Shown in pieces: positions 9,392-18,316 of a DNA stretch of 64,000 nt. Below the pieces are notes generated by a model. The model was not told where the DNA came from. It made no database searches and worked only from the letters and a program-made list of their open reading frames with translations. The position numbers were made by a program, and so were the translations under genes. The DNA lies in the NCBI GenBank assembly GCA_041648175.1, contig JBAZPO010000005.1:62001-126000 (forward strand), read 5' to 3'. How positions within the stretch are numbered: position 1 is the first letter of the stretch; each line of letters starts with the position of its first letter. Source of the DNA: Desulfobaccales bacterium. Its GTDB lineage: Bacteria; Desulfobacterota; Desulfobaccia; Desulfobaccales; 0-14-0-80-60-11.

Positions 9392-9422
9392 AAGCCGGTC
9401 CCGTTTGGGGCCGGCTTTTTTT
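9392..9422 (+). terminator. rho-independent terminator of hppA
   Basis: A 10-pair stem, AGCCGGTCCC with GGGGCCGGCT around a GTTT loop, is followed directly by a run of seven T. It lies 53 bases after the hppA stop. A shorter palindrome, GGGCGGGTTTaaAACCCGCCC (about 9358-9377), precedes it. Confidence 0.9.
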
Positions 9423-9665
9423 ATGGAGGATTGGAAACTGGCGGGAACCCAGTCCAAATTCATTTCCACATGAAACGGACCTATTGGCGGGTGGGCCTCC
9501 GAAGCCGCCATCCTAAGAGAGTTTGTTGCGACTGAATGTGAACTTAACGCTACCCTTTCTGTTTGACTATTCTAAAAAAACCTCGAATTTAGATTAAGAA
9601 ATCCATGAAAGGTGCCGAAATATAGGTAACTAAAGCCCACTTATTTTTAAACATAAAGGACAGCC

Positions 9666-12600
9666 ATGGACATTCCGAGCTCGCAATGGGTCAGAATCTT
9701 CGATGCCATTAATGACGGAGTAATGCTGGTGGATCTCCAGGGCAACATTTTGGGCGCCAATCGGGCCATGAAGGATTTGTTGGGCAAGCCTGTGGGTGAG
9801 CCCCTTTCCGGTCCGTGTTGGGAACTGGTCAATTCGATCTATTGCACCAGCGATGGATTCCCCTTGCAGCGCATGCTCCAGACTAACCGGAGGGAAAGTC
9901 TGTTGCTACAGCATAACGGTCGCTGGCTCAATGTGATCGTGGACCCGCTGACGGAGGAGAGCGGGCGGATCATCGGAGGGGTCCAAATCGTCACCGACGT
10001 CACCGACCACAAACTCTGGGAGTCGGCCCTGGAGGAACGTCTCAAGTTGGCCTCCCTGACCGCAAATATATTTCTGAATCTCAACACGGCCGCTCCTGTG
10101 CCTGAGATGTTGCAAAAGTGCGCCGAGATCATGGTGCAGAGCCTGGACGCGGCCTTCGCCCGCATCTGGACTATTAACGATGCGGGCGACTTCTTGGACC
10201 TCCAGGCCAGCGCCGGCATGTACACCCATCTGGATGGGCCCCACGGCCGCATTCCCCTCAACCGGGATATCAAGATTCCCAATATTGCCCGCACCCGCCA
10301 ACCCCACCTCACTAATCAGGTCTTGGGCGACCCACAGGTTGGCGATCAGGAATGGGTCAAGCGGGAAGGTATGGTCTCTTTTGCCGGCTATCCCCTGATA
10401 GTTCAAGATCGGCTGAAAGGGGTTATGGGCCTTTTTGCCCGGCATCCCCTGACGGAATTTGTCCTTAAGGCCATGGCGAACGTAGCGGATAGCGTCGCTT
10501 TGGCTATCGAGCAGCGGCGCGCCGAGGATGCGTTGCTGCTGAGTGAAAAGCGTTTCCGCACCCTGGTGGAAACCGCTCCCAGCGTCATTATCGGCCTGAC
10601 GCCTGACCATCGCATTATCGAGTTCAATCCGGAGGCTGAACGATTATACGGTATGAGCAGCTCCGAGGCTTTGGGTCAGAATTATTTTGAATTGTTTCTG
10701 CCCCAGGAACTTTGGAAGCCTACTGCCTCGGAAATAAAAAAAGTCCTGGCCGGGCAACCCGTCCGGGGATTCGTCAACCTGGTCCGAGGGCATGACGGCC
10801 GCGAGCATATCATGTCCTGGGATGCCAACCCCCTCCTGGATGCCGCCGGCCAGCCGGCGGCCGCACTGGCCATCGGTCAAGATATTACCGAACGCAAGCG
10901 GGCCCAAGAGCGCCAGGCCGTCCAATTCGCGATTAGCAAGGCCCTGGCCGAGTCGTCCACCCTGCTGGAGGCCGGCCCCCGGTTCCTGCGAGCCGTTTGT
11001 GAAGAACTAAAGTTTGACGTGGGAGAATTGTGGCTGGTGGACCATGAAAGTAACCTGCTGCGCCGTCAGGCCCTCTGGAGCCAGCCATTCAGTTTGCCAT
11101 CTAACTTTATCTTTCCGGTTGAGGTCCGGACTTTTTCATCCGGAGAAGGCCTGCCAGGGGAGGTCTGGGCCAGCATTCAGCCCGTTTGGATCGACAATCT
11201 GGCCGATGATCCCCGTTTCCTTAGGAAATCCCTGATGGCCCAGGCAGGGTTGCGCGGCGGTTGCGCCTTCCCCATACTCCTGGGCCGGGAAGTGATCGGG
11301 GTGATAGCCCTCTTCGCCAAAGAACTGCGGCATCCGGATGAGCACCTCAACAAACAGATGGACGACCTGGGCCACCAGATGGGCCAGTTCATCCAGCGCC
11401 GGCGCGCCGAAGATAAGCTGCTTCACCTGTCTCTTTATGACGGCTTAACGGGCTTGGCCAATAGCGCCTTATTGCGGGATCGTCTCCAGATGACCCTGAA
11501 TAAGGGCCGAAGCTCCCCGGGCCATACCTTCGCAGTGCTCTTCATAAACGTGGACCGTTTCCAGAAGATCAACGACACCTTGGGACATGGAGTGGGAGAT
11601 CAATTGCTGATCGACATTGCCCGCCGCTTGGAGGAATGTGTACGTCCGGAGGATACCGTGGCCCGGTTCAGTGCGGACAACTTCATCATCTTACTGGCGA
11701 ATGTCAAGGAAGACCGGCAGGCCATCGTGGTGGCAGGAAGGATACGCCAGTGCTTGCACCCCTGTTTCCATTTAGCCGGCCATGAAGTATTTGTCACCGT
11801 GAGCCTTGGCATTGCCATGGGCGCCGGTGATTATGAGACCCCCGATGAAATCTTGCGGGACGCCGACCTGGCCATGAACCGCGCCAAGGACCTGGGCAAG
11901 GATCGCTTTTTCCTGTACGACCCGGCCATGCGAGGGCCATCAGTGGAGGCTTTCTCTCTGGAACGGGATTTGCGCTGGGCCTTGGAGCGACAAGAGTTGC
12001 TATTGCATTACCAGCCCTTGGTGGAATTGGCCTCGGGACGCTTAACCGGCTTTGAGGCCCTGGTGCGCTGGAACCACCCCGAGCGCGGTCTCGTCATGCC
12101 CGGGGAGTTCATCCCCCTGGCGGAAGAGACCGGCCTGATCCTGCCCTTGGGCCAGTGGGTGTTGCGTGAGGCCTGCACCCGGATGCAGGCCTGGCAGACC
12201 CGGTTCCAGCCAGACCCGCCGTTGACCATCAGCGTCAATCTCTCGGCACGGCAGTTCACCCAGCCGGACCTGGTGGAATTGGTAGCCCAAACCCTGCAGG
12301 GGACCGGCTTGCCGGGAACTCAGTTAAGACTGGAAATCACCGAGACCGCGGTAATGTACGACCCCGAAGCCGCCATCCGTATGTTGACCGCATTAAAAGA
12401 TTTAGGGGTCCGATTGAGTATTGATGATTTTGGCACCGGCCATGCCTCCCTCCGCTATTTGCAGCGCCTGCCGGTGGATAGCCTGAAAATTGACTATTCC
12501 TTCATAAGCAAGCTAAAAGTGAGCCCGGAGAGCGCTACCATTGTCAAAGCCATCTTGGGACTGGCCGGCAACCTGGGGCTCCGGGTGGTTGCCGAAGGCA

Positions 12601-12734
12601 TCGAAACAGCCGGAGAACTCCACCTCCTGCAAAAATGGGGCTGTGGCTATGGCCAGGGCTTTTATTTCTTCCGGCCGATGGATCAGGAGGCCGCCGCAGC
12701 TCTGATCGCGGCAGGAGAAAAACCCCTCCTTTGA
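9666..12734 (+). CDS. PAS-GAF-PAS-GAF-GGDEF-EAL protein; probable c-di-GMP phosphodiesterase
   Basis: This 1022-residue soluble sensor has PAS (about 8-125), GAF (130-285), PAS (290-415), GAF (420-575), GGDEF (580-745) and EAL (755-1005) domains. The GGDEF site is degenerate: the loop reads ARFSADNFIILL near residue 668, so cyclase activity is unlikely. The EAL domain keeps its catalytic landmarks: FEALVRW, the NLSARQF Asn, LEITETAVM, SIDDFGTG and VAEGIE. It should therefore degrade c-di-GMP, perhaps with the dead GGDEF as a GTP-binding regulator. AAAGGA precedes the ATG. It sits just upstream of the gas vesicle locus, which invites a link between c-di-GMP and buoyancy, but no shared transcript is evident. 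Confidence 0.93.
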   Translation: MDIPSSQWVRIFDAINDGVMLVDLQGNILGANRAMKDLLGKPVGEPLSGPCWELVNSIYCTSDGFPLQRMLQTNRRESLLLQHNGRWLNVIVDPLTEESGRIIGGVQIVTDVTDHKLWESALEERLKLASLTANIFLNLNTAAPVPEMLQKCAEIMVQSLDAAFARIWTINDAGDFLDLQASAGMYTHLDGPHGRIPLNRDIKIPNIARTRQPHLTNQVLGDPQVGDQEWVKREGMVSFAGYPLIVQDRLKGVMGLFARHPLTEFVLKAMANVADSVALAIEQRRAEDALLLSEKRFRTLVETAPSVIIGLTPDHRIIEFNPEAERLYGMSSSEALGQNYFELFLPQELWKPTASEIKKVLAGQPVRGFVNLVRGHDGREHIMSWDANPLLDAAGQPAAALAIGQDITERKRAQERQAVQFAISKALAESSTLLEAGPRFLRAVCEELKFDVGELWLVDHESNLLRRQALWSQPFSLPSNFIFPVEVRTFSSGEGLPGEVWASIQPVWIDNLADDPRFLRKSLMAQAGLRGGCAFPILLGREVIGVIALFAKELRHPDEHLNKQMDDLGHQMGQFIQRRRAEDKLLHLSLYDGLTGLANSALLRDRLQMTLNKGRSSPGHTFAVLFINVDRFQKINDTLGHGVGDQLLIDIARRLEECVRPEDTVARFSADNFIILLANVKEDRQAIVVAGRIRQCLHPCFHLAGHEVFVTVSLGIAMGAGDYETPDEILRDADLAMNRAKDLGKDRFFLYDPAMRGPSVEAFSLERDLRWALERQELLLHYQPLVELASGRLTGFEALVRWNHPERGLVMPGEFIPLAEETGLILPLGQWVLREACTRMQAWQTRFQPDPPLTISVNLSARQFTQPDLVELVAQTLQGTGLPGTQLRLEITETAVMYDPEAAIRMLTALKDLGVRLSIDDFGTGHASLRYLQRLPVDSLKIDYSFISKLKVSPESATIVKAILGLAGNLGLRVVAEGIETAGELHLLQKWGCGYGQGFYFFRPMDQEAAAALIAAGEKPLL

Positions 12735-12890
12735 AAAACTTGGAGGCTGCTGCGCCTCCCATAAACCTCCTTTATCAGCCAGGCCACCAGCATCGTGGAC
12801 GTCACCCCCAACATGGCCCCATGGCACCTTGTCCACTTGCGAACGCAGTCAATTATTAGGATGGATAACTGCTTCTCGTTCCGTAATTTT

Positions 12891-12910
12891 AACCGAAAAT
12901 TGAAAACTGC
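12891..12910. repeat. heptamer-word repeat
   Basis: AACCGAAAATTGAAAACTGC has the same CCGAAAA/CTGAAAA units as 6367-6390. It lies in the 240-base gap before the histidine kinase, which also has a 6-pair hairpin GGAGGC/GCCTCC at 12742-12759 without a T-run. Confidence 0.5.
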
Positions 12911-12974
12911 AAAAATTATTACCGGCAGATCTTCCGGATATACTCAAGTCCTATCCTCAATTTGCCGATAACTA

Positions 12975-15407
12975 GTGGTGAAGGCCATCGAACCCGGAAT
13001 TACCGGGCCGGTGCAATGTTCCTCTATGCAAAAGACGCGTTCCTTTTCCGACACTGCCAGCGATAGCGCCCAACATCAGCAGGAGGTCGAAGCCCTGCTG
13101 GCCGGCTCCCAGGCTGTCTTGAGCCATCCCTCATTTGAAGACGCGGCCAAAGCTATTTTTGAGACCTGTAAAACCGTAATTGGCGCCACGGCCGGATTCG
13201 TGGCCCTTTTAGGTGCGGATAACACCGAAACCGAATTACTGTTTTTGGACGCCGGCGGTGTGCCTTGTTCGGTGGACCCTGGGCGGTCCATGCCCATTCG
13301 CGGCTTCTTGAACGAGGCCTTCCGCCTGGGCCAACCCATGTTTGACAACGATTTCGACCGCGGCGACCGGCTGCAATTTTTACCTCTTGGACATATGCGC
13401 CTGGCCAACGTGTTGTTTGCTCCCCTCATAGTAGGAGGCCGCGCCGCGGGGCTCCTGGGTCTGGCCAACAAGCCCGACGGTTTTACCGGCCATGACGCCT
13501 ACCTGGCCGAAAGGTTCGCAGATTTTGCCGCCATCGCCCTGCGCCACAAGCGGGCCGAAGAAACCCTGAAAGAAAGCGAGGCTCGCTTCCGGCAATTGTT
13601 CGAGAGTGCGGCTGACGCCCTCTGGCTACACGATCGGGGCACTATTATCGAAGTGAATCAGCAGGCCTGCCAGAACCTGGGGCACACCCGGGCAGAATTG
13701 CTTCAATTAAATGTTTCCGACATCGAGGTCGGCTTAGGCCCAGAGGAATTGACCAAACTTTGGGAGCGCGACACTCCGCACTTAACCACCTTTGTCGGCC
13801 GCCGCCGCCGTAAGGACGGCTCCACCTATCCGGTTGAGGTCAGGACCACCAAATTTTTCTTTGGCGGACGCCATCTTCGGCTGGCTGCCGCCCGGGACAT
13901 CACCGACCGCCAGCGGGTGGAGGATGCTCTAAAGGCCGCCAAGGGCAAGCTGGAATACCTCCTCACCGCCAGCCCGGCAGTGATTTACAGTTGCGAGATC
14001 ACTCCCCCGCATCGGGCCACCTTCTTCAGTGAAAACGTCGTCTCCCTTTTGGGTTATGACCGGCGCGAGTTGATGGATAATCCTGCCTTGTGGCAGGAGA
14101 GTATCCATCCCGAAGATGTCCCTGGCGTGTCTGCCGCCACCGCCATATTATTTGAATGCGGCCATATATCCATGGAATACCGCTTCCGGCGCAAAGACGG
14201 GGACAATATCTGGATACAGGATGAACTGATCCTGGGGCGCGATGACCATGACAACCCCAGGGAGATCGTCGGGTTCTTGATAAATATTTCCAAAAGGAAA
14301 CGGGCCGAAGCGGCCCTGCGGCAGAGCGAAATCCAGTACCGCTCCCTGGTGGAGAACACCCTGGACGGCTATATCATCTATAAGTTCCCGGCCGGAAAAT
14401 TTCTTTTCCTCAACCAACGGATGTGCCAACTTTACGGGTGCAGCCGGAAGGAAGGACTGCGCCTTTCTTTCCGGGACCTCATTGTTGAGCCGGAGCAGGA
14501 CCGCTTTCACCATTGGGTCCAGGCTCATGTCGAAGGTGAAAACCAGACCGCTTTCCCCCAGATCTTCAGCTTGCGTGGTCGGGACGGCGCCACCTTGCTG
14601 GCCGAAGTAGCCGTCTCCCTCATCTCTTATCAAGAAAACCCCGCGGTCCAGGTAGTCATCCGGGACATATCGGAAAGGGAGCGCCTCCGGCAACAGGTGC
14701 AATATGCTCAAAAAATGCAGGCTCTGGGTACCATGGCCGCGGGCATTGCCCACGAAATCCGCTCTCCCTTGACCGTCTGTTCCTCGGCCGCCCAGTTTAT
14801 CCTGGACGACGATCTGACCCCGGAGTTTAAGCGCCAATGTCTGGAGAAGATGCTGGCTGGTATCACCAAGGCCTCCACGATCATTGAAAATCTCTTGAAA
14901 TTTGCCCGTTCCCCCGAAAGAGTCGAAGCCACCAGGATGGAATTGGGCACGGTCGTCAACGATACCCTGGCGCTGGTGACCAATCAGGCCAGGTTACAAA
15001 ATGTCTTCATGCAGAAAGTTATCCCCGTGGCGCCCATTTATTTTCAAGGCTTCGCCGGCTTGTTGCCTCAGGCCTTCATGAACCTGTTCCTCAATGCCGT
15101 GAACGCCATGCCGGATGGAGGCACCCTGAGTGTCCGCCTGGAGCCCTCCGAGCATGAGGCCATGGTTGTCATCACCGACACCGGCCACGGGATTGCGGCT
15201 TCAGACCTGCCCTATATCTTTGATCCGTTTTTCAGCAATTCCCAGGTAGGCCAGGGAACCGGCCTGGGCCTTTCCATCTGCCAGTCCATTATCAAACAAC
15301 ATCTCGGCTCCATTGAGGTGGAAAGCAACCCGGGGCAAGGCACCTGCTTTATCGTGAGATTGCCTCGCCTGCAACCGGTAAACGCGCCTGCAGGTCCTTC
15401 CCAGTAA
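12975..15407 (+). CDS. GAF-PAS-PAS-PAS sensor histidine kinase at the head of the gas vesicle locus
   Basis: The 810-residue protein has no clear membrane helix. A GAF domain (about 35-198) is followed by three PAS domains (205-325, 328-445, 450-570), a dimerisation/phosphoacceptor domain with IAHEIRSPL (His593), and an ATPase domain with the N-box FMNLFLNAVNAM, G1 ITDTGHGI and G2 GTGLGLSIC. It is a complete kinase and should phosphorylate a partner, most simply the NtrC-type regulator at 16260. The start is uncertain: GTG at 12975 gives the full frame, ATG at 13026 is an alternative, and neither has a good ribosome site. Its kinase core closely resembles that of the kinase at 22225, suggesting duplication. 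Confidence 0.93.
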   Translation: MVKAIEPGITGPVQCSSMQKTRSFSDTASDSAQHQQEVEALLAGSQAVLSHPSFEDAAKAIFETCKTVIGATAGFVALLGADNTETELLFLDAGGVPCSVDPGRSMPIRGFLNEAFRLGQPMFDNDFDRGDRLQFLPLGHMRLANVLFAPLIVGGRAAGLLGLANKPDGFTGHDAYLAERFADFAAIALRHKRAEETLKESEARFRQLFESAADALWLHDRGTIIEVNQQACQNLGHTRAELLQLNVSDIEVGLGPEELTKLWERDTPHLTTFVGRRRRKDGSTYPVEVRTTKFFFGGRHLRLAAARDITDRQRVEDALKAAKGKLEYLLTASPAVIYSCEITPPHRATFFSENVVSLLGYDRRELMDNPALWQESIHPEDVPGVSAATAILFECGHISMEYRFRRKDGDNIWIQDELILGRDDHDNPREIVGFLINISKRKRAEAALRQSEIQYRSLVENTLDGYIIYKFPAGKFLFLNQRMCQLYGCSRKEGLRLSFRDLIVEPEQDRFHHWVQAHVEGENQTAFPQIFSLRGRDGATLLAEVAVSLISYQENPAVQVVIRDISERERLRQQVQYAQKMQALGTMAAGIAHEIRSPLTVCSSAAQFILDDDLTPEFKRQCLEKMLAGITKASTIIENLLKFARSPERVEATRMELGTVVNDTLALVTNQARLQNVFMQKVIPVAPIYFQGFAGLLPQAFMNLFLNAVNAMPDGGTLSVRLEPSEHEAMVVITDTGHGIAASDLPYIFDPFFSNSQVGQGTGLGLSICQSIIKQHLGSIEVESNPGQGTCFIVRLPRLQPVNAPAGPSQ

Positions 15408-15523
15408 TCTCCCTAAGAGAAACTTGTTAAGAATATTGCAGCAAGAACCGATAGAGAATATAGAACGGGGCGGTTGGCAAGGCCTGCCGTAGGGTGCGTC
15501 CCACGCACCAATCATGGCTAACT

Positions 15524-15553
15524 CTGAACTTTGAACCTTGAACTTTTAATTTT
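15524..15553. repeat. heptamer-word repeat (TTGAACT type)
   Basis: 15524-15553 reads as successive 7-base units TTGAACT/TTGAACC. A nearly identical array lies at 43145-43176. A short hairpin AGGGTGCGTCCCACGCACC is adjacent at about 15491-15509. Confidence 0.6.
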
Positions 15554-15591
15554 ACGGAACCGAGCGCAAACCGGAGGAAACGACAGGTTTC

Positions 15592-16245
15592 ATGTCTGCT
15601 GACCAACGCCACCCTCATAGTCCCGCCTCTCAGGAGGCATCCCCCGGCGTCTTTTTCCGGACCTTGATTTACCTCCCCATCATCCATACCCAGGCAGATA
15701 TGGGGGCGCTCCAGGAATCCGTAGCCGCCGCTACCATAGCCAAGCTGGGCCGGGCCGGATTAGCCCGCAAAGCCGGCGTCATCGAGCGGGTCTGGACGGA
15801 GATCGAGGCAGCCATTGCCGCACTTAATCTGCCCTTTGACCGGGTGCGCCTCTACCAGGACGGCTTGCCCGTCTGTGGGCGGGAGACCGAAATCGTCACG
15901 GAACTGGCCCAGGCGGACAGCCGTAATCATCAACTCCTGTTGCGCTTGATGGCTCAAGGGGCCAGCCTCATGGGGACCGAATCCGCTGACTTGCTGGTCC
16001 AGGAGTATCAGGCGGCCAAACAATCCCTGACGGTTCCCCCTCCCCGGTCCGCCGGCCTGGCGGCAAAGCGACGGGCGGCCAGTGAAAGCCTGCTTAAGCG
16101 CCGGGATCAATTCATCGCCCAGCGCATTAACGACACGCTCAAACCAGGCGAGACCGGCATTCTTTTTCTGGGAATGCTCCATGCCTTGGAACGATACCTG
16201 CAACCGGATATTAAAGTGGTCTATCCGCTCCACCGGCCTCGTTAA
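15592..16245 (+). CDS. protein of unknown function between sensor kinase and sigma-54 regulator
   Basis: I cannot assign a family. The 217-residue soluble protein begins with a variable tail, then a domain starting VFFRTLIYLPIIHTQADMGAL, a charged middle with VRLYQDGLPVCGRE, and a conserved-looking C-terminus with RDQFIAQRINDTLKPGETGILFLGMLHALERYL. That end faintly recalls the last segment of TraB/GumN-like proteins, but I cannot confirm it. Its stop is only 14 bases before the NtrC-type regulator, so it is co-transcribed. The place between kinase and regulator suggests a signalling accessory role. Confidence 0.8.
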   Translation: MSADQRHPHSPASQEASPGVFFRTLIYLPIIHTQADMGALQESVAAATIAKLGRAGLARKAGVIERVWTEIEAAIAALNLPFDRVRLYQDGLPVCGRETEIVTELAQADSRNHQLLLRLMAQGASLMGTESADLLVQEYQAAKQSLTVPPPRSAGLAAKRRAASESLLKRRDQFIAQRINDTLKPGETGILFLGMLHALERYLQPDIKVVYPLHRPR

Positions 16246-16259
16246 CCCCGGAGGAAATC

Positions 16260-17666
16260 ATGGATTCACGCGGCACCCAAGTACTTATCGTCGATGATGA
16301 TCAAGATATCAGCATGATGCTTGCTGCCCTCATGAAAAAAGATGGCTTGACCCATATGGTGGCCCACGACGGGGAAGCCGCCCTGAAGCTGGTCCCTGCG
16401 GTAATGCCCGGCATGATGCTGGTAGATGTCAAGATGCCCGGCATCGACGGTATGGAGGTATTGAAGCGGGTCAAAGAAATCGAGCCCCATCTGCCGGTGG
16501 TCCTCATCACCGCCTATGCCGATATCCCCGCCTCGGTGGCGGCCATGCGGGCCGGGGCCTTTGATTACCTGCCCAAACCTTTTGACCACACCGAGGTGAT
16601 CCGGGTGGTGCGCACCGCCTTGGCGGCCCGTGAGAGTCGGCTCCGGGCCGCCACCGAGGTCATCTCGGCCGATAATTGCCTCCGGGTCATGATGGGCCCC
16701 AGCGATGCCGTCAGCCACATCATTCGGGACGTAAACCGGGTGGCCCAATCGAACTTTAGTGTCATTATCCAGGGCGAAACCGGCTCGGGCAAGGAACTGG
16801 TGGCGCGGTCCATCTTCCAGTTGAGCCCCCGCAGCAACGCTCCTTTTATCCCGTTAGATTGCGGCGCCATCCCCGAAACCCTCATTGAAAGCGAGCTCTT
16901 CGGCTATCAAAAAGGAGCCTTCACCGGAGCCAGCACCCCCAAGGCCGGGAAATTCGAAGCCGCTCATGGCGGCACCCTCTTCCTGGATGAAATTGCCAAC
17001 CTGCCCTTGGGGGCCCAGGCGAAACTGCTGCGCGTCATCCAGGAAAAGGCAGTCCTGCGCTTGGGGGCCACCCAGCCCGTGAAAATCGATGTACGCCTGC
17101 TCACCGCCAGCAACCAGCCGCTCCAGGGTCTGGCGGAATCGGGCCAGATGCGGGAGGACCTCTTCTTTCGATTGAATGAGTTTATCATCACCATTCCTCC
17201 TTTAAGGGACCGCAAAGACGACATCCCTTACCTGGCCAAGCGCTTCCTGGATATCACCAATAAAGAACTGCGCAAAAACGTCCAGCGCTTCTCCGAATAC
17301 AGCCTCGAAGCCCTGTTGTCCTACAACTGGCCGGGAAACGTGCGTCAGCTCAGATCCGTCATCCGCCGGGCCGTGCTCCTGGCCGACGATATCATCACGG
17401 AACGGCATCTGGACATCAAGCGGACGCCGGTGCCGGGCTTGGCCTTCACGCCTCGGATTGAAGGCATCCCCTGGCAAGAACTCTCCCTCAAAGAGATCGT
17501 CCACCGCAGCGTCGTCACCGTGGAGCGGGAAGTCCTGCTCCAGGTGCTGAAATATACCAAAGGCAACAAGGCCAAAGCGGCACGACTGTTGCAGATAGAT
17601 TATAAGACGATACATACGAAGATGAAGCTGTTTGGCATTAATCGATCTGGAGGCAGTCATGACTAA
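16260..17666 (+). CDS. NtrC-family sigma-54 response regulator (GvrA-like)
   Basis: This 468-residue enhancer-binding protein has a receiver domain (1-125; phosphoacceptor Asp56 in MLVDVKMPG, Lys in YLPKPFD), a sigma-54 AAA+ domain (about 140-375) with Walker A GETGSGKE, an intact GAFTGA loop and Walker B GGTLFLDEIA, and a Fis-type helix-turn-helix at the end (about 425-465). The intact GAFTGA means it can activate sigma-54 RNA polymerase. AGGA lies before the ATG. It overlaps gvpH by eight bases. In Serratia sp. ATCC 39006 the NtrC-like regulator GvrA also precedes gvpH. Candidate targets here are the sigma-54-like sites at 24223 and 28769. Confidence 0.96.
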   Translation: MDSRGTQVLIVDDDQDISMMLAALMKKDGLTHMVAHDGEAALKLVPAVMPGMMLVDVKMPGIDGMEVLKRVKEIEPHLPVVLITAYADIPASVAAMRAGAFDYLPKPFDHTEVIRVVRTALAARESRLRAATEVISADNCLRVMMGPSDAVSHIIRDVNRVAQSNFSVIIQGETGSGKELVARSIFQLSPRSNAPFIPLDCGAIPETLIESELFGYQKGAFTGASTPKAGKFEAAHGGTLFLDEIANLPLGAQAKLLRVIQEKAVLRLGATQPVKIDVRLLTASNQPLQGLAESGQMREDLFFRLNEFIITIPPLRDRKDDIPYLAKRFLDITNKELRKNVQRFSEYSLEALLSYNWPGNVRQLRSVIRRAVLLADDIITERHLDIKRTPVPGLAFTPRIEGIPWQELSLKEIVHRSVVTVEREVLLQVLKYTKGNKAKAARLLQIDYKTIHTKMKLFGINRSGGSHD

Positions 17667-18165
17667 GAAGCGCGGCGGTGGTGAAGGCATTGGTTTTGGA
17701 GGGGTCTTCAAGGGTCTGGCGGACCTCATCGAAAAGCTGGGCGATCTGGCGGAAAAGGGCGAACATCTCAAAGAAAGCGGAGAAATCCATCATCAGGACG
17801 TCAAAGGCGTCTATGGTTTCTCCGTGAAAGTAGGTCTGGGGGATAAAGGGGGTAAAGAGGTCAAGGTCGAGCCCTTCGGCAACGTTCGAAAGGACACCAA
17901 GACCGGGGAAACCGTGGTCCAGGAAATCCGGGAACCCGTGGTGGACGTCTTTGAAGAAAAAGACCATACCCTGGTGGTGGCCGAGATGCCCGGCGTCAGC
18001 ACCAAGGACGTGCGCCTGGAAGTGAAAGACGACCTGCTCACCATTATTGCCGAAAAAAAAGACAAGAAGTATCGCAAGGAGATCCTCCTGCCCCGGAGCT
18101 ATCCCCAGGAAAAGATGAAAATATCTTGTAACAACGGCATCTTGGAAATCAAGTGCGTCATGTAG
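17659..18165 (+). CDS. gvpH: gas vesicle protein GvpH, Hsp20-like
   Basis: GvpH is a small heat-shock-type gas vesicle accessory protein. The 168-residue product has a Gly/Lys-rich start, a helix around LADLIEKLGDLAEKGEHLKE, a middle VYGFSVKVGLGDKGGKEVKVEPFGN typical of GvpH, and an alpha-crystallin fold (about 95-168) with AEMPGVSTKDVRLEV and a terminal NNGILEIK strand. I take ATG 17659, preceded by GGAGG (17649-17653); the frame also extends to 17632 without a site. It overlaps the regulator gene, so they are translationally coupled. It probably holds hydrophobic Gvp subunits in a soluble state. Confidence 0.92.
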   Translation: MTKKRGGGEGIGFGGVFKGLADLIEKLGDLAEKGEHLKESGEIHHQDVKGVYGFSVKVGLGDKGGKEVKVEPFGNVRKDTKTGETVVQEIREPVVDVFEEKDHTLVVAEMPGVSTKDVRLEVKDDLLTIIAEKKDKKYRKEILLPRSYPQEKMKISCNNGILEIKCVM

Positions 18166-18316
18166 TCTTGGCCAAAGGGGTGGCACAGCCAACCCTTTAA
18201 AAAGAATGTGGTATCTTTTGTAGGGTCGGACCCATGTGTCCGCCTTATCCAAGGCTTCGCGGAGCAAATTTGCCCGCAAAAAATTGTAAAATAAGCTGGG
18301 ACATGACAGAGAAATT

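Noticed and set aside
18173..18200. TGGCACAGCC in the gap after gvpH as a sigma-54 promoter
   Set aside because: No TTGCA-like -12 element occurs at the right distance.
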